In this document: piece by piece, positions 18,501 through 33,500 of the stretch
How positions within the stretch are numbered: position 1 is the first letter of the stretch
Layout of the letters: every line of letters begins with the position of its first letter
Source: Ricordea florida
Lineage: Eukaryota > Cnidaria > Anthozoa > Corallimorpharia > Ricordeidae
DNA length: 64,000 nucleotides
NCBI GenBank assembly: GCA_949710005.1
Contig: OX453272.1
Coordinates: 1,209,696 to 1,273,695 of the forward strand
Reading direction: 5' to 3'
Program-made: the position numbers and the translations under genes
The notes under the pieces: model-generated
Seen by the model: only the letters and a program-made list of their open reading frames with translations
The model's database searches: none
What the model was told of the DNA's origin: nothing

Positions 18501-21500
18501 ATTTCTTACCCGCCAGACAGTATATTCTTGTTCCTTTCCATCGTTCTCTTTTAATTATAAATAAAAATCATCTTCCCATCTGGGAGTCTGCGGTTGCGGA
18601 TCCCAGGCTGTAAACACGTCTTATTTTCTGCTTTGATATCTTTTGGTCAACATTCTATTTCTGTAACCCTAGAAAATATTGATCGACTTTTATCCAGAGT
18701 TTTGTGAACATTTGTCAGAGATGTAATCCCTTCGAGTTTAGCGTTTCTTGTTTTGTTGGCTTAATTATCTCCGAACCGATATATAAAATACGTCTTCACA
18801 TGATATCGTCTGTTATGGGACGCTGAGCTTACGCCTGAGATGCGTTTGTTGATCTAAGCAGGACTTGAAACTATAAAAACAACTATTACCGTAATTGTTA
18901 AGATAAAGAGATGAATACCAAACATCAATTCACTTTTCTAAAACAACTCAAACTCTTCAGTGTTGGTGCGCTTGTTTACATTCCCTTACGTAAACAGTCG
19001 CTCGCCTCGACCATTCGAGCGATTTATAGGCAAGAGAGTACAAGATTAGTTCACCAGAATCTTTGTACAAGCCGTTACAGCTAGTCGTTCCAGTTTTAAA
19101 ATAGTTGATGTAAATAATCAGCTTCTGGTAGCCCAGAGTGGATCAACGAGAACCTATCGGTAATATATTCCAAGCTTAGACTGCGATGTTTTGGCATGTC
19201 TGCTTGCCTTTTGATCGTGTTTTGTCAGCGATTATAAACTTTATTGTTATTTCCTTCTCAAACTTAAAAATTGTACGCAGAATCCTGTTAGTACATGTGC
19301 TTTTCGAATCGGTGCAATGTTATAGTGTCTACATTCATCAGACCATGTCTGTACCACATTACTTGCGCTCTTCTTGAGACGCATTATGCAAACATGAAAC
19401 GCTCCGTGAAGTGTCGACAAGGAATATAATCAACTGTACGCTGTACCTCAACCCAAGACAATCTGTCTCTTGACATATCAAATACATATGAATATTAAAT
19501 TGAAAAGAAAGTATAGTTATGAAAAATCTTTTGAAAAAAGCTAGTAACAGATAGAAGAAATGCAGCTTTTAAAGTAACGATAACGCTACATGGTTTTGTC
19601 TCTCTCTGCAAAGCTAGACTCCAATTAATATTTTATATCTTTTTTTAAGACGTCTGTTGAATTAACGCATACAAAGATTCGAAAAGTTGAAGTTCGTCGA
19701 TGTAACCGATATTAAGTCACGGTCGCTGCCTGCGCCATCTTGAACTTAACACGTGGAAAATTTGTTATTAAACTTGCTAATGATTCACAAACGCAAGAAG
19801 CGATAGAGATGTGTCATAGAAATCTTACATTACCCAAACTGTCCTTTTGTGCTGAAAGCAAAGCAATGCAATTTCTAGTTGAATTTAAAACTGAAACCCC
19901 CTGTTTTACCCTTAAGTAAGGTTGTTTTAGTGATCAAAACGCGATCAAGACTTTGTCTCCGGCAACGCTGTGATGCACTTTAGATCAAAATAGATAGACA
20001 CCCTCGTGTTCGCCTGTAATTGCATCTCCGGAGAATAAAAATTAAAACGTACCATTGACGGCCGCTATTCCCAATATTGTAAATGTATGAAACGGTATGA
20101 ATTTGTCTGTGGTTCTGTGGTTGTGCCGGGCTCACTGTAGTACGGTTTGAATGGTTTGGTCTTCGGTTCTCGGGAAACCTTGCAGCTCTTAAAGGATGTG
20201 CAATATGATATGCATGGGAATGGTTATAAGACTTTAAGTTTAAGTTTCCCTGAGAAGTAGCAAAATCTTTATAATTGACTTTGGCTGGCTGTAGTTTATA
20301 TCACTTTGGAGTTCTCAGGACTATTTCTGAGAAACCATAACAGAGAGGTCTCGCCTTCCGCCGGTTTTACCAACCCCTACTGAAATTCTTTCCCCTGCTC
20401 TCATTTCTGATAAGATGTTACGTCTCATTAATGGCCGACTGAAACTAAGTATCGGAATATTTTCACTCTCGTCTGATCGTTTTGTTTTTTTTTTTTTCGG
20501 TTTTCTGCTGAATGTTATGGCAAATTTCGGTTGTTATCATACTGTATGTTGGTTGTCAAGCCCAGTGTAGTTTGTATGAGATATTTGGTTATCAACGTAC
20601 GTTGCCAAACAGTAAAATGACAGCGACATAACATCTGGTCGAAATCATGGTATGACAGAATAAGTAACCTCCAAACGACTGCTAACAGAATCAACAGACT
20701 TTTTGTTTACTTAATGACCCCTGAATATCATTGTTAGATTCCGTTCTTCGAGCCAGCGAATGTAACTTACTTGTTCGGAATAAACGACAAGGTAGGATAT
20801 AGTATCATTACCCGCAAATAATGTTCAGATAAAAAAATAAATAAAGTTTTTGCTCTCACAGTGTGCTGTGTTGAAGCATAATATTGTGGTTGTAGTCCTA
20901 AACAGATTCTGAAACAAAGCATACCACTTTTCTTGTATTATTTGTATTTCATTGTTTTAACTAGATTTCCTTAAAGCTTTCAAGAAATTGAGTTTTGAGG
21001 CTTTAACCAAAAAGTAACAGTTCACTAAAAATCCCTGTGTTTTTTTTTTTTATCCTTGCTTTGTTTCGATTTCTTTTTGTTTTGTAGGAAATTTGAATTT
21101 ATAGTGGTGCCTGCAAATGCCCTTGGTCGTGCTGTGAATAACAAGGAAGAAAACAGAATACATTCTAGGCTAAACGTTTCAAGTCTGGTCACCAAATCTT
21201 GTGATACTATTCAATGGTTGCTCTTCTTTGAAATAATCACATTGGTGCCGTCCGTTGGGTACTACAGATCTTGCACATTTCCGAGAAATGTGACACAGTG
21301 ATATTTTTGAACATCATTGACCAAGTTTCATAGAGCCCCTTAAGTCGCTCGCTTTACTTGATTGTTGAACCAAAGTTCTGAAACCGTCCTTAGTTTGACT
21401 GGCGTGATACAAAGGCAGGAACTCTGCGACAAATTACACATTTCCAGTAACTTGAGTTCATCTTGTCCTCCGATGATGACCTTGATTAGCTAAGCACCAT

Positions 21501-24500
21501 CATATGAACTAAAATTTGATTACAAAAAATTGGGATTACCCTGTATGTTTTTTACGGCTTCAAGGACCTATTGCGCGAACAGTGATAGAACTGAGAATTC
21601 TGAATTCTGCACGAGAGCATTTACATTATGTACGCAATAGGGGCGCTCACAGAAGACGTAAAATCGTGCTACTGAATCAGAACAAGATTTGTGTCTAATT
21701 ATGGAATCCTAAGGTCTCATTAAGAGACAAAAACATGTAGCTTTACCGTTAGTTAGAAAATATAAAAGGCAGTTGACTCTCAAAATTTCTCATTAAAAAA
21801 AAAACTTGAGACCATTTGAGTTGATTTGGCATTTGGGTCGCCAAGGTTTATTGCACATCTACAATTCCTTGTATTTCCATTACAACCTCGAAACTCTTCT
21901 TCACTTGATAGACTTCAACCTTTGAAACTACGTATAAATAGGAGGAAGGTCACCGTTGGCTATCTGTGTGATATTTGTTTTTGATACTAGATTTGGCTTG
22001 AGTAGTTTCTCATAATGCTATGCCAGACACCGTATGCGTTTCAGTTGTGCTCAGGCGCGAGCGATTTGGTTAGCCGATCTTGTCATGCATTGTGTGGCTT
22101 TCTAATGCAGTTGATATTGTGCTGTATTTGTTCTATTATAATTCCTTTAACTGCCTTAAAATGATTGTCTTCTATATTTCTCTGTTGTTCGGAGAAAATA
22201 TGAAACGTGGGAAGGATACTAGAAACGATGCAGAGCTGACCTAGATCGATATATCACCCACGAACGAAGTTGCAGGTTTGAAAATATGAACCTCGGAACC
22301 CTTAGAGTGATAAATGTCCTTACTTTCTGCATAACAAGGTAATTCATTTTAAAAGAAGTGCTATTTAATAAGTCAAATTCACCTTAGAATTTATTACGAG
22401 ATACTTTATTCATTAGCTTTCTTAAAACCATAGTGTAGATTTGTGCAGGTGCAATGGTAGATAACCTTGGCAATAAAGAAAAAGCCCGTTTTTCATTAAA
22501 GTGTCAAAGGAACTGTTTCTCACATGATAAATTGAAACTTTAGTAATTGCAACCAAAGGAAATTTTCATTAACTTCCGAGGAACCGTAGTTTCTCTTAGG
22601 GAAATTAGCAAAGGTATAGATTTCAAGAAGATGACTTAAGAGTCACAAAAGGTTAAACTTAGTTGTGATTTCTCATACTTTACGCTATTAGTCGATAATA
22701 AAAATGTGAATAAGAAGTAGTTTTTTTTCTTGGTTCAGTTAGAAACAAATTCAAACACAGGGAACGTATCCAAATTTTGCAAAGAAAAGCAAAGCAAGCC
22801 TTGGCGAGGACAATTAACGACCAAGAATATGTAAGGGTAAAGCAGATTTTGTCCGTCGGCGGTCCTGTGTTAACGCTATCCCTTGCTTGAAACTTAAAGA
22901 ATGTAAGGGAAAACTGGGTGAATTATAACGGTTCTTGACTTATTAAGTTAAGTAAGTTTCATCACGAAGTTTGGGCTGTAATGCTCAAAACCACAAGGCA
23001 ACTGCCAAACACATCAGAAAGATACAATTCATGGAGATAAACGCAGAACGAGATAACAGTGCCAATTTGACGTTTTCGAATTCTTTCTCAGTCTCACACA
23101 AGGGAGTTCGTTGTCGTTTGTCTGCTCGAAACAATGTAATCGTAGTCATTCACTCGCGGATGATATCAAGCTGTTAAACAAGATAGAATTGCCTTGTATT
23201 CCTAATATAATGATATCGGTAGATGAACCATAGTTCAGTGCCTTCCCAAAGCGTATAAATCTAAAGCCATTTTGAATTAAAGGAACATAAACATTCAAAA
23301 GCCAACAATCATGCAATTAAGCCCTGCTTAGTACCTTTTGCCAAGGATGGTTTTATCGCGTGCTTTTGTCTGCAGGTGTAAAAATTAAAATTGCACGGTG
23401 CAGCTCAAGGTTACGGGCTTTGGAATTTCAAGAAGTAAGCGCCTTCAGTTGCGATCTAACCTACTTGTTATGCTTGGGAATAGCATTAATAACTGATCTA
23501 CTGCTCATTGAAAATGCCGTGAAAAACACACGTCCACTCCCTGTTCCCAATAGAGCTGATGATGGACACAGAGCCTTCAGTCAAAAAAATCAATGTTTTG
23601 CACAGTATAGATATATATCAGTGCTTTATATAGTGTAGATTCTTAAACTCAAAAGGACTGCTTTTCGCTTGATCCTCTCATCGCTATCTTTTTGCGTCGT
23701 TTTTTAATCTGAATTCTTACATTTCCCAGTTCCTTCAAAATTTAAAGGGTAAGACTACAACTAATGGGAAATGTGTTGGTGAATCAATTCTCAGCCTCTC
23801 TGAGTATCGTTTCCAGTGCCCTTATTCTATATATTAGTGTGAGATTTGCTTTCTTGTGCTGATTCCTAACTGCAAATGCCGCTGTCTCACTTAAATTCAC
23901 TGGCCTTTAAGTTTTTCTTTTTTTGTTTAGGGGGACAATTTGCTGGTTGAATTGACATTGTTGTTGCGACGTCATGTCGCAAAATGACTTTGGTCCCACC
24001 GGCTTAAATCCAAACAAACGTTGAATAGTATTTTTCTGTTTCTAGGCATTTAAAGCGAAATTAAACCGTTATGTTTCTAACATAACATTTGTTGATTTCA
24101 CAAATGAAATGGATAAACAAAGACATCTATTGCTATAGAATCACCCCATTGACAGTGTTTGTGGAGAACGGATCCCATGGGGTGTTTTTGCAAGAAGTGA
24201 TCGTGAAAACTCTGTTCCTGTTACCTTTAAATTTTGTTAGTTCACTTTGATAAGTAGGTTTGATTTATCTTTTTATGAAAGAATTATATTCCCGTTGCTA
24301 TCTCAACGACTCGTGCGGCTAGCCCGAAACACAGTCCAACGTACTTCCGTAGATGTTTTATTACTCAAATAGAACTTTATCACAGACTCTGTTTGTTAAG
24401 CTTCTTCTTTAGGATGCCCATTATTGCCAATGTTACTTAATAAGAATATCCATCGGTTAAGGAAGCATCTCCAAAATTATGATATACCTCTATGTTGACA

Positions 24501-27500
24501 CCTTGGTATTCTCTATAACCTCTTCAATAAGTAAACGTAACAAGATGTTTGCGTGCTTGTGAGCTCAGTGCAGCTTCACCTGAAAAGTGTTAATTATTGA
24601 TTGTCGCTCGGATGACAGAGGGGCTTCATAAACACATCACACTGAATACCGCTCAAAAAAAAAGAACGAAAAAACGAAACAGCTATTGTTGACAGGCATA
24701 ATATTCTCGAAGAGTCGTCAACTTTCATTTCCCTTCATTTAACATTTACTTAATAGAAGGTCACAGTCATTGAAAATAACGTTAAGAATTTACCTACGCC
24801 AAAGCTATTATTGGCATTACCAACTGTTTTCTTTAAATTATATCATACCTGGATCACATTTGGATGAAATTTTGATTATGAGAGAAATTGCTATACCGTA
24901 ACCGTTTACTGAACGTTGCATATTCTTTATTTTAGAAACCCAAAGGGCGAAACTACTCATTACTGTGTTATTTTCTTGCTGAAAATTGAGCGCGCCTTTG
25001 TAAACGCCTTGTCTGTTGTAATATTTGTCGCGAGTTTCTATAATTCTTGCATCGGACGTTGTGGACTTTCTGTTAGGAAATTCAACCCTTAGACAATGTT
25101 TATGTTGCGTGGTTTTACACGCGGCTTCACATGAGTTTCACCTACAAGGAAACCAATTTCCCAATACCCTTGCTTCATTTTTTGTTCGCCCAATCCTTAA
25201 ACCAGTTCACCTCAACGACACCGGTTCTCATATTAGACGTTTCTCTTCCATCTTAATTTGTTATTATAAATTCTTGTATTTGATTCTTTACGATACCATT
25301 TTTCTTCGCCTTAGACTACTAGCTTTACACGTGCAGTATTGGCTCAAAGCAATGTCGACATCTTTAATAGCAAACTGTTTTGATGTTCATCCTTTTTCCA
25401 TTAGTTTCCTCTTTTCTCAAAAAAAAAAAACGGTAACGTAGCGGCGAAAAAAACTTGTTTTGTCTTGGTAATTATCACTGTAAAAACTACGACTGAAAAT
25501 GTGGTCAATGAATCCCCTTGCGATATGGCAGCTTTTGTTTTGACGTTTCCGTCTGCTTTAACGTCGAAGGGACATCCACTCTTGGTACCTCAGTAGCCTA
25601 CAACGTATTACGGTCTTCAGACTAACCATAAGGGTTTGGTATTTGGAAAAGGCAACTTTTGTAACGCCATTTAAGCTCCTTCCAACCAAATAGAAGTGTG
25701 GGCTTGGGCTTAAGCTAGGCTACTGGTGGATTGAAACATGCTTATGCGGTACGGCAGCTGAATTTTTTACGTGAAGCTAAGTTTGCATCCAAATAACCAA
25801 CAATTCTTATTTTCTTAGCCACTAAAAATGAACAAAGCCACAACATAAGCGTTTCCAAACGTACAGGGAAAAGCGACACAGAATAAAAGCAACGAGATGG
25901 TTTTAAACCATTTGAAGCAACAACGATGGTCGGGAATGTCGTATTTACAAAGTGGATTTAAACAAAAGCTGAGTTCTTCATTTTAAGGATAGCATCGCTA
26001 ACCCGCTTTCCTTTCCTCTATTGACCGCGTTACACTAACATTTAAATTTAACAGCGATAAAGGTAACCTGAGATGTTTATGCTAAGTACTGTAGACGAAA
26101 ATGAAGTTATGGTGTTTGTTAGAAAACGAAGTTGATTACTAATCTGTCGTTGCATTCTTCTCTTCTGTTATACGAGGATGGTACGTTTGTGGGCTCATAT
26201 TCCCTACAAATCGTAATTAAGGTCTCCGCTTGATTTTGATTTTTCTAAGTCATTTAGCTGTCACTTGTAAATCATAAGCTTACCATTTTTAGACAGTCCC
26301 TGTCTATTTCAACGAATTTTCTGAGAGTGAGATTTCTGTGTCTTCTTTTTACACTCAAGTTTGTTAACATTTCTTTAGCACTCTTCACAATCAGTAATTT
26401 TCCTTCCAACCGTCATAAATAAACTTGCTGTTTTGCTTGATTCTACAAACGCTGCGACGGTTTGTGAAACGGCGGTCAATCTGTGAACCGTCACTCTCTT
26501 TGTATGCATGCCCCATTTCTGTCCTTATTTCCATGGCAAAAATTATTCAGTTTTCCAGACTGAATTTTGCTATTTGCATTTCTAATGCTACCCTCTGTTT
26601 TATCTGTAGTCATGTTTGCTAGTTTGTCTTAACGTTTTCAAGCTTTTATTTTGGTTTATACTATCCATATAACAGCAAAAGCTGACTAAAACAATGCGAT
26701 GTGTAAACATGGTCCGCCTGACGCATCTTAAGAGTGATTACTATATTAGCAAGCCAAAAGTTGAAATGACTTGTAGACTAAGGTTTCTTGCTTGGCTAAC
26801 GTACAATCTAACTGGCAATTTCTTCGACTAAAAGTGTGAAGTTCAATTGTCGCTACAGTTCCTTCGAAGCTAAAGAAAATTAGAGACGTCTTCATGCACC
26901 GTCGTAATCCAATTTCACTTAAAGCTCCTCGAGTGCTCTTGAGTTAAATGAACTGTTAAGCGGCTTTCTGGTCCTTAGATAATTGATCGCCAGTGTAGCG
27001 TGGCTGTCATTTATCGTGTCAGCTCATACAAAGGAGTTTAGATGATGGCCGATAACAAACATTTTAGTCGACTGTGAAATCTGTGAGATCTAACAAGCAT
27101 GAGAATGATATAGTGTCTCAAGGATACGCTGCAGCCGGCCATATGTCAACAAAACATGTCAGGAGAGATCACATTGTCATTGACTTCTACCTGTTTAAGG
27201 TTTCTTTCCTAGACGATGCATTTGGTTGTGTCCCTAATAAACAAAATTCTAAGTCAACCCGAAAAAATTCAAATTAGTGCTTTGAAGTCACGCAACCAGA
27301 TAAAACAAAGCGTGGCTTTGAGAGTATTAGACAATAGCACTTCATCTTATGACAAGACTTTTCGTTAGTTACTGCCAAACGTTAACTAGAAGATGTAGAG
27401 CAACGACCGTCGTTTCACAATTGCACAACCGTTGTTTCTTGACTGAGTTTTTCTTCTTGAATAACTATGCTTAGTGAGTTAAAACAAAGTAAATGTTTTA

Positions 27501-30500
27501 AGGCGAACTTCTTAAAACTGTTTAAAAATTATTTTTTCTTGAATTTGTCACTTAAATGAAGGGGTCTTAAACAACGGCATCGAAGAGAGACTGAGACATT
27601 TAACTTGAACATTTGGAAACCCGTTCAGTGTCTTAGTTTAAACGCTTATAAAAGCACTGTTTTCATTCGGGCAACGAACACAGGGTGGATTGAGTAACCA
27701 TATAAGCTAAGTCGAGGGAAAATTTAAGTTTTGTACTCTCCGAACTGAATTCATCTTTTGTTTTGATGACTTTCTGGCTGCCGCTCTATTAGTACTTCGA
27801 GTTTAGTGCAAATGATTTCTTCAAGACCCCGTAAATATCATGTCCTTTGTTTGTTTTGCCAGCATGTGTGAAGTTTTAAGTAAACCACCCTTTCCAAGTG
27901 CAATGCAGAAGATGAGCTTAAAACCAGGCAAATCATCTCTATTTGCCGTAGCGTTCTCTTGTACATTCTGTTACAATTTTTAAAGGCTATCATAAGTTTT
28001 GTGCACACGATTCTTGATGTTTAAATCAACAAGCCGCCATGCGTTCCCTTGTTTAAGTACACCCTATGTACAACTTCCTTACCTCGTGGTTTTCAATTTC
28101 CCCGTATTTTGTAGAAACCTGTGGTTAGCGTCTTGAGCGGTACCTTTATCATACCAACTAACGTGTGTAGATTGCTCTAAGCAATACAGCATGACTAGTC
28201 AAGTGCCTTCTCTGTCGAGTAGAACTCACCCAAACCCCACCTATACATACACACCTGAGGTAAATGCATGCTGTTACTGCAAAAGCCCTGCTCACATATA
28301 AAACGCAGCAGGTTCTACACACCGCTTCAAACGCCCCATTGTCTAATGATGGTTTTGTTTAGTTAACCGCATGGTTTACTTTGCAGTATTTTGATCAAAA
28401 AGGACAGTTTACTAGGCGTTCTGAGATCTTTTTTTGCTTTCTATCGAGTACCTAGAGAAACCACTGTTGCCTTACACGTTATCTTCACCCCGTTTGCTGT
28501 AAGAAGCTGTGGCTATCCAGTTCTAAGTAAATGAGATTAAGTCTCAGTGGCAAAAGTTGTTTGCAAAAGCTTTCTTTGCACTGTCATGTAGTACCACTGT
28601 TATTAATCATACCGGGGTGCGGCCCTTATTATCTGAGGAGCAATTCATCAGTTTCTGACTGACATTCTGCAGTCCACGAGGACGCCATACCTCGGATGCG
28701 TCTCTAACTGGTTTGTTGATCGAACGACAACGTTGCTTACACTTGCAGTCGGCAACGTAACTTCTTTTAATTTTTTTAAAAGGCTCTTTGCCGGCAAAGT
28801 GACTATGCTTACTAAACACCACTGAGTACAGCTATTGGCTTAGCCTTCGCCAACCATAGTAAAGTAACTATTGTTTTCATTGTTTTGTACCCTGCACGGT
28901 CTTGCAAAACTGACATTTTTTATAGTCAGTATTTTTAGAGGAAGGTTGTAGGATTTTACTATACTGGGTGGGACAGCATTGCACACTCAAATAGTTGCCA
29001 GATCAAAGCAAATTTACGCGAAAGAGCTTCTGTGTTGCACGCCGGTTCCCTGCATGCTTTGTAAAGGGTGTGTTTATTCTCTGTTTTGTATGTTTGTATG
29101 TACTACGGTGGTCTCTAAGTTGGTGTAAGCTACACCTCATTTTTTTTTCTATTGATTGATTCTGCCTCTTTTGCCTAACTTAGGATTTACTTTTTGAAGG
29201 CCAGTTTGAATCAGTATTCTAAAGGACCACAATTCACTTTTCTTGCGGCATTTTGCTAACGTTTCCCATAAACTTTTCGACGATTCTCGTTAATCTAAAA
29301 TAAATATGGACGTGCGATTATTGAGTAGCAATTCAAAAACAACACCGGAGATAAAAGAAAAGTTTATTCTGCACTGCTTTGCAAAGTTTGTGGGAGTAGC
29401 TTTCAGGAAATAATTTTTATTCATTATCTCAGATCCGTCTTGTTAAGATTACGGAAATAGGTCAAAAGAAATTTAGTTGATCGTCGAAAGTATCCGGCTT
29501 AAATATTCATGAATTCTGGAAAATTCAATTTAGAAAAAAATTTACGGAGTAGACTATGTGCTCTCATTAGAAAGAATCCACAAGACCACAGTGAGATTGC
29601 TTGTCAATCTGGTCGATATTTGCTTATTTGGGCTTTTCTTATATTTTATCTTTTTTTGGAACAAAATTCCTCAAGTTTTCCCGTTTAAAGTTTGTTTGCC
29701 TAACCCTTGAGCAAACTAAGATTTTCCACGACTTCAGATTTTTTTTTTGAAAACAGGGTAAACACTCCGATTTGAACAAATATAGATATTGCAATAAATA
29801 CTGTAGTATGGTTTTGTGTGATCCTTTTACCCTTGCAAATGACTCCAGAGAGGGCTGTCCCAATTTCTTTTCTTTTTTTTTGCGAATTTCGGGTCGATTG
29901 AGAAAACCGTATTGAAATGAATTATATCATACACTCATCGAACCCCCACCGCGCAACAAAAAAATAGTAATCACCTTTGAAGATATTTAAATTCTGAAGG
30001 CACTGATGAGATGGATAAGTCCATTTTTTGATCTCGCTCCGATATTTTTTTGTATGTATGTGTGAATGAGTTTACGTCAAAGTTTATCTAAATAGCTTCA
30101 ACAGGCGAAACCGTTTCAGAAGTTGTACATAAATGAAAGATCAGTTTTCCCTTTCTGTCTGACTCTTTTAGATTTTTGAATAAAACATTACTTTATTAAT
30201 ATTGGGAGCAATTTCTGCAAAATGAATTTGTGGATTTCCGTATTCGTTTCCACTCCTTTATGAGTACTTTCTAGTTTTAAATGTCTCGTTTTTCGCTTTT
30301 TTGTAAGTTGCAATAAAATCCAATTACAGTTTGAGAGATTCCCTGGTAATTTCAATTCCCGATAATTTACTGAAGGCGATAAATTCGAAGTCATAATAAA
30401 ACTTCGCGTCTGTACGAATGCTCCTATCTCAGAACATATCAGTTGGGTAATGAAATAAACTGAGAGGAAAGCTTCAACTTTTGTGATCCCCTAATTCTAA

Positions 30501-33500
30501 CAAAAGTGGCGGTGTTCTTGTTAATAGTACAATTTCTCGCGGAAATTGGATTCTTATTATCTTGTGGGAGTCGCGTTGCAACCGATCTCTTCAAGCGGAT
30601 ATTTGCTAGGGAATAATACAGTTGTATACGGAGATCAAATAGTTTTGACTCAAGTGGTATCGGCTTACGGCTGCGAAACTATATCTGTGTGGTGAAGATT
30701 TGCACTTTGCTTACTATTTTTGAGAGCAGTAGTAAATAATATTACACAAGCGGTTTGGACACTGAGGTTTTTGTGTACTATAATCCCGCATTTAATTTCC
30801 ACTCACTTTTGTTGACACGAAGCAAACACGACGTAAGTGCTTCAGTAAATACAGTATTTATATTGCAACATCTTTTTATGAAGGTTAGCGGGTAAATGGT
30901 GAGTTCTTCATTTCGTAGTTATTTCAGACGGGAGATATTTGCTGTCAAATCGAATTCGTCCTTTGGTTACCCGCCGATAATGTATCTTAAAAAGCCGGGT
31001 GGTTTGCGCGATTAATTTCAATTTTTCACTACTTTACAATATTACACAGCCCAAAGTGATTCGCATGATCCTCTTCATACCCGACTATAACTGAACTTTC
31101 TTGCTGTTGGGATTTACGTTGGGTTATTTATTGTTTTTTTTCCTGTTTTCCTTAATGAGCGTTTCTGGCATCGCTCCCATTTGTTCTGGAGATGGTGACT
31201 TAAACTCTTTCTTGATCGTCAGTTAAATGAACGCGGAAATCCAGTTACTACTGCAGATTTAATTTCATTGCCGATTTGTCATGAATTTTCAACATGGCCG
31301 TGGCCTTTAGTTTTAGCCGTTTCCGTTTTGAATTATGTTATTTGCTCGGTCAGAAAGCGGATAGTTAAGTCTTTGAAGTACCGAGATCTCATCATCTCTT
31401 TCGCAAGAAGACACCAAAGGGAGGTACCACGTATGATTACTAATAATGTTCAAATTTCGAGGTTATCAGGCCCAAACGTAAGTCCTAATGAATTCAATGT
31501 AAGTCCTTCAAGGCAATATTTATCGGCAAGTTCTGCGTCAGGGAAATTTACTTGGTAAAATTATTATTATTATTTTATGATGACTGGGAATAAGCTAGAC
31601 ATGGGCCAAAGATAGCCAAAAGACCTGTCGCGTCCTAGCCGTCGTAAACTGCCTTCACTTGGACAATTTCAGGTTTTAAAAGCAACAATCTGGATCAAAA
31701 TTGAAGGCGGAAAATAAAGACAAGGCAATAAAGAGTTTAGTTTGGTGACTTTTTCTGTGTTTTACTTGTCCGCGCTCACGTTTCGTTTTATTCTACGGAT
31801 AAAAAAAGAAAACTCCACTCTGCGTTTTTGAGCATTTCTGTGTGAAACACCCTGCTAACTCATCTATACGGCTCATGTTGAATGGTCCATAAAGACATTT
31901 ATTGTGTGGTTTATAATAGCGTCTGAAAAAGGAGGAAACAAGTCCTTCATTCTTTGCTTTCCAGGAGCCGTGCCATTTTAAAATTCAAATTTCTTATCAT
32001 CTTTGTAATTCTAATTTGTTGACAACATCATGGCGTGTTAGCAAGGGGTCGCCACTGTGTAAGATTGTGCTACCTTACCTTCTGTCTTGACAAAGTCCAA
32101 ACTGTATTCGATCCAAACGAGGACGGTTGACGAATGTTTTAGGAAAGCGAGTCGTAACTCGAGACCGAAGACAAAGCGACGAAAAGCCGAACCAGAAGAA
32201 GGGCTCACTCTCGATGAGGTGTAATACTGTGTATTTAGACAGGATGTGTATTCGAATGCTGCAGAAGTGAAGCGTGGCTTTTTCTACAACTGTACCAAGC
32301 GTGGTAACTTTAATTCTGAAATATTTCGCTTTTTGCCTGCTGTGTATTTCGCTGTTTATCTGTTGCAAGGATTTTTCCTGTTATCTAGTCAAAGCTGCGA
32401 AGTGCGGCTTTGTAGTGTAAACTCACATGAAACGGTATCTCAGCTGGAGAATTGTTCAGACTGCTCGCGTTTTCTCTATACCATTATAAGAGTAATTGCT
32501 CTTAAGTCAGGTCCTTGCAGTAGAGGAAAGTTTTATTTTCAATGCCTTGGACACAAGCGTTTTCTGGAGCAACGTTTCCTAGGATGTACATGCAACAGGG
32601 ACCCGACCGAGCGATCAATTTCGCGCGGCGCTGTGTCGCTCCAGTCACTTGAAATTTAACTATTTTGTCATCCGTGCGATTGATTTTGAAGCTTCTTGTA
32701 ATTACATAACTGAACTTTTTCCTAGGGAAAATTCACTTTATTGCGGCCCAACACAGACTTTTTAGTTTTTACTTACTTCTTGCATTGTTCAAGGAACTTA
32801 GGCAAGACAAGTCTATTGTTTACGAATTTTCAGTGAATGGCGCTCTGCTAGAAGTTTGTGGGGATCTTGCGCCGGCAGTTAATAATAACATCTCGCCAAG
32901 AGGCGTTCAGCTTTTGTTTTTACCAAAGATAATTTTCCTTCAGTCAAGGGTTAGTTCATTCTCACTAATATGCTAAGAATACACGATAATCAAGGAATAT
33001 AAGAATCACTTCAAAAGTTTTTTTAAATTTTGATTTCGGTGTCCTTTCGATAATTTGACTTTGCTACCTCTTGCCTGATCAGAGATTTCGTCAAACATTA
33101 GGGATATTTTAAAGACAGTGAAACTTGAGCAAAGCATCCCAGCCAAGCAATGCATTTGACTTGGTTTTCAAGCTCGGGCTAGTCAAAAGTAACTTAATCT
33201 CTCTAATGACTGTTGACATGCACATTGGAATATTGTACTCAAGTTGATATCGATCTAAGCTAATTTAACAGAATGATATCATTTCCACTGAAGTTAAGCT
33301 TTCTTCTTCGCATCACAGATGTAGCTTATCGCAGAACGGAATACAACACCAGCTAAAACAGATGTGTCCTGTAATTCAGTTTGGTTTGTTTGGTGTGAAG
33401 TATTTTAGGACAATTTCCTCACAACTTAACACACAAACAAACGCAAGTCGATCTAGAAATGGAAGACATACGAAGGCCCTTTTATTGGATGATTGCATTG

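Noticed and set aside
21040-21301. Exon after a strong T-rich splice acceptor at 21,088
   Set aside because: The downstream frame shows no domain and no matching donor or partner exon could be supported.
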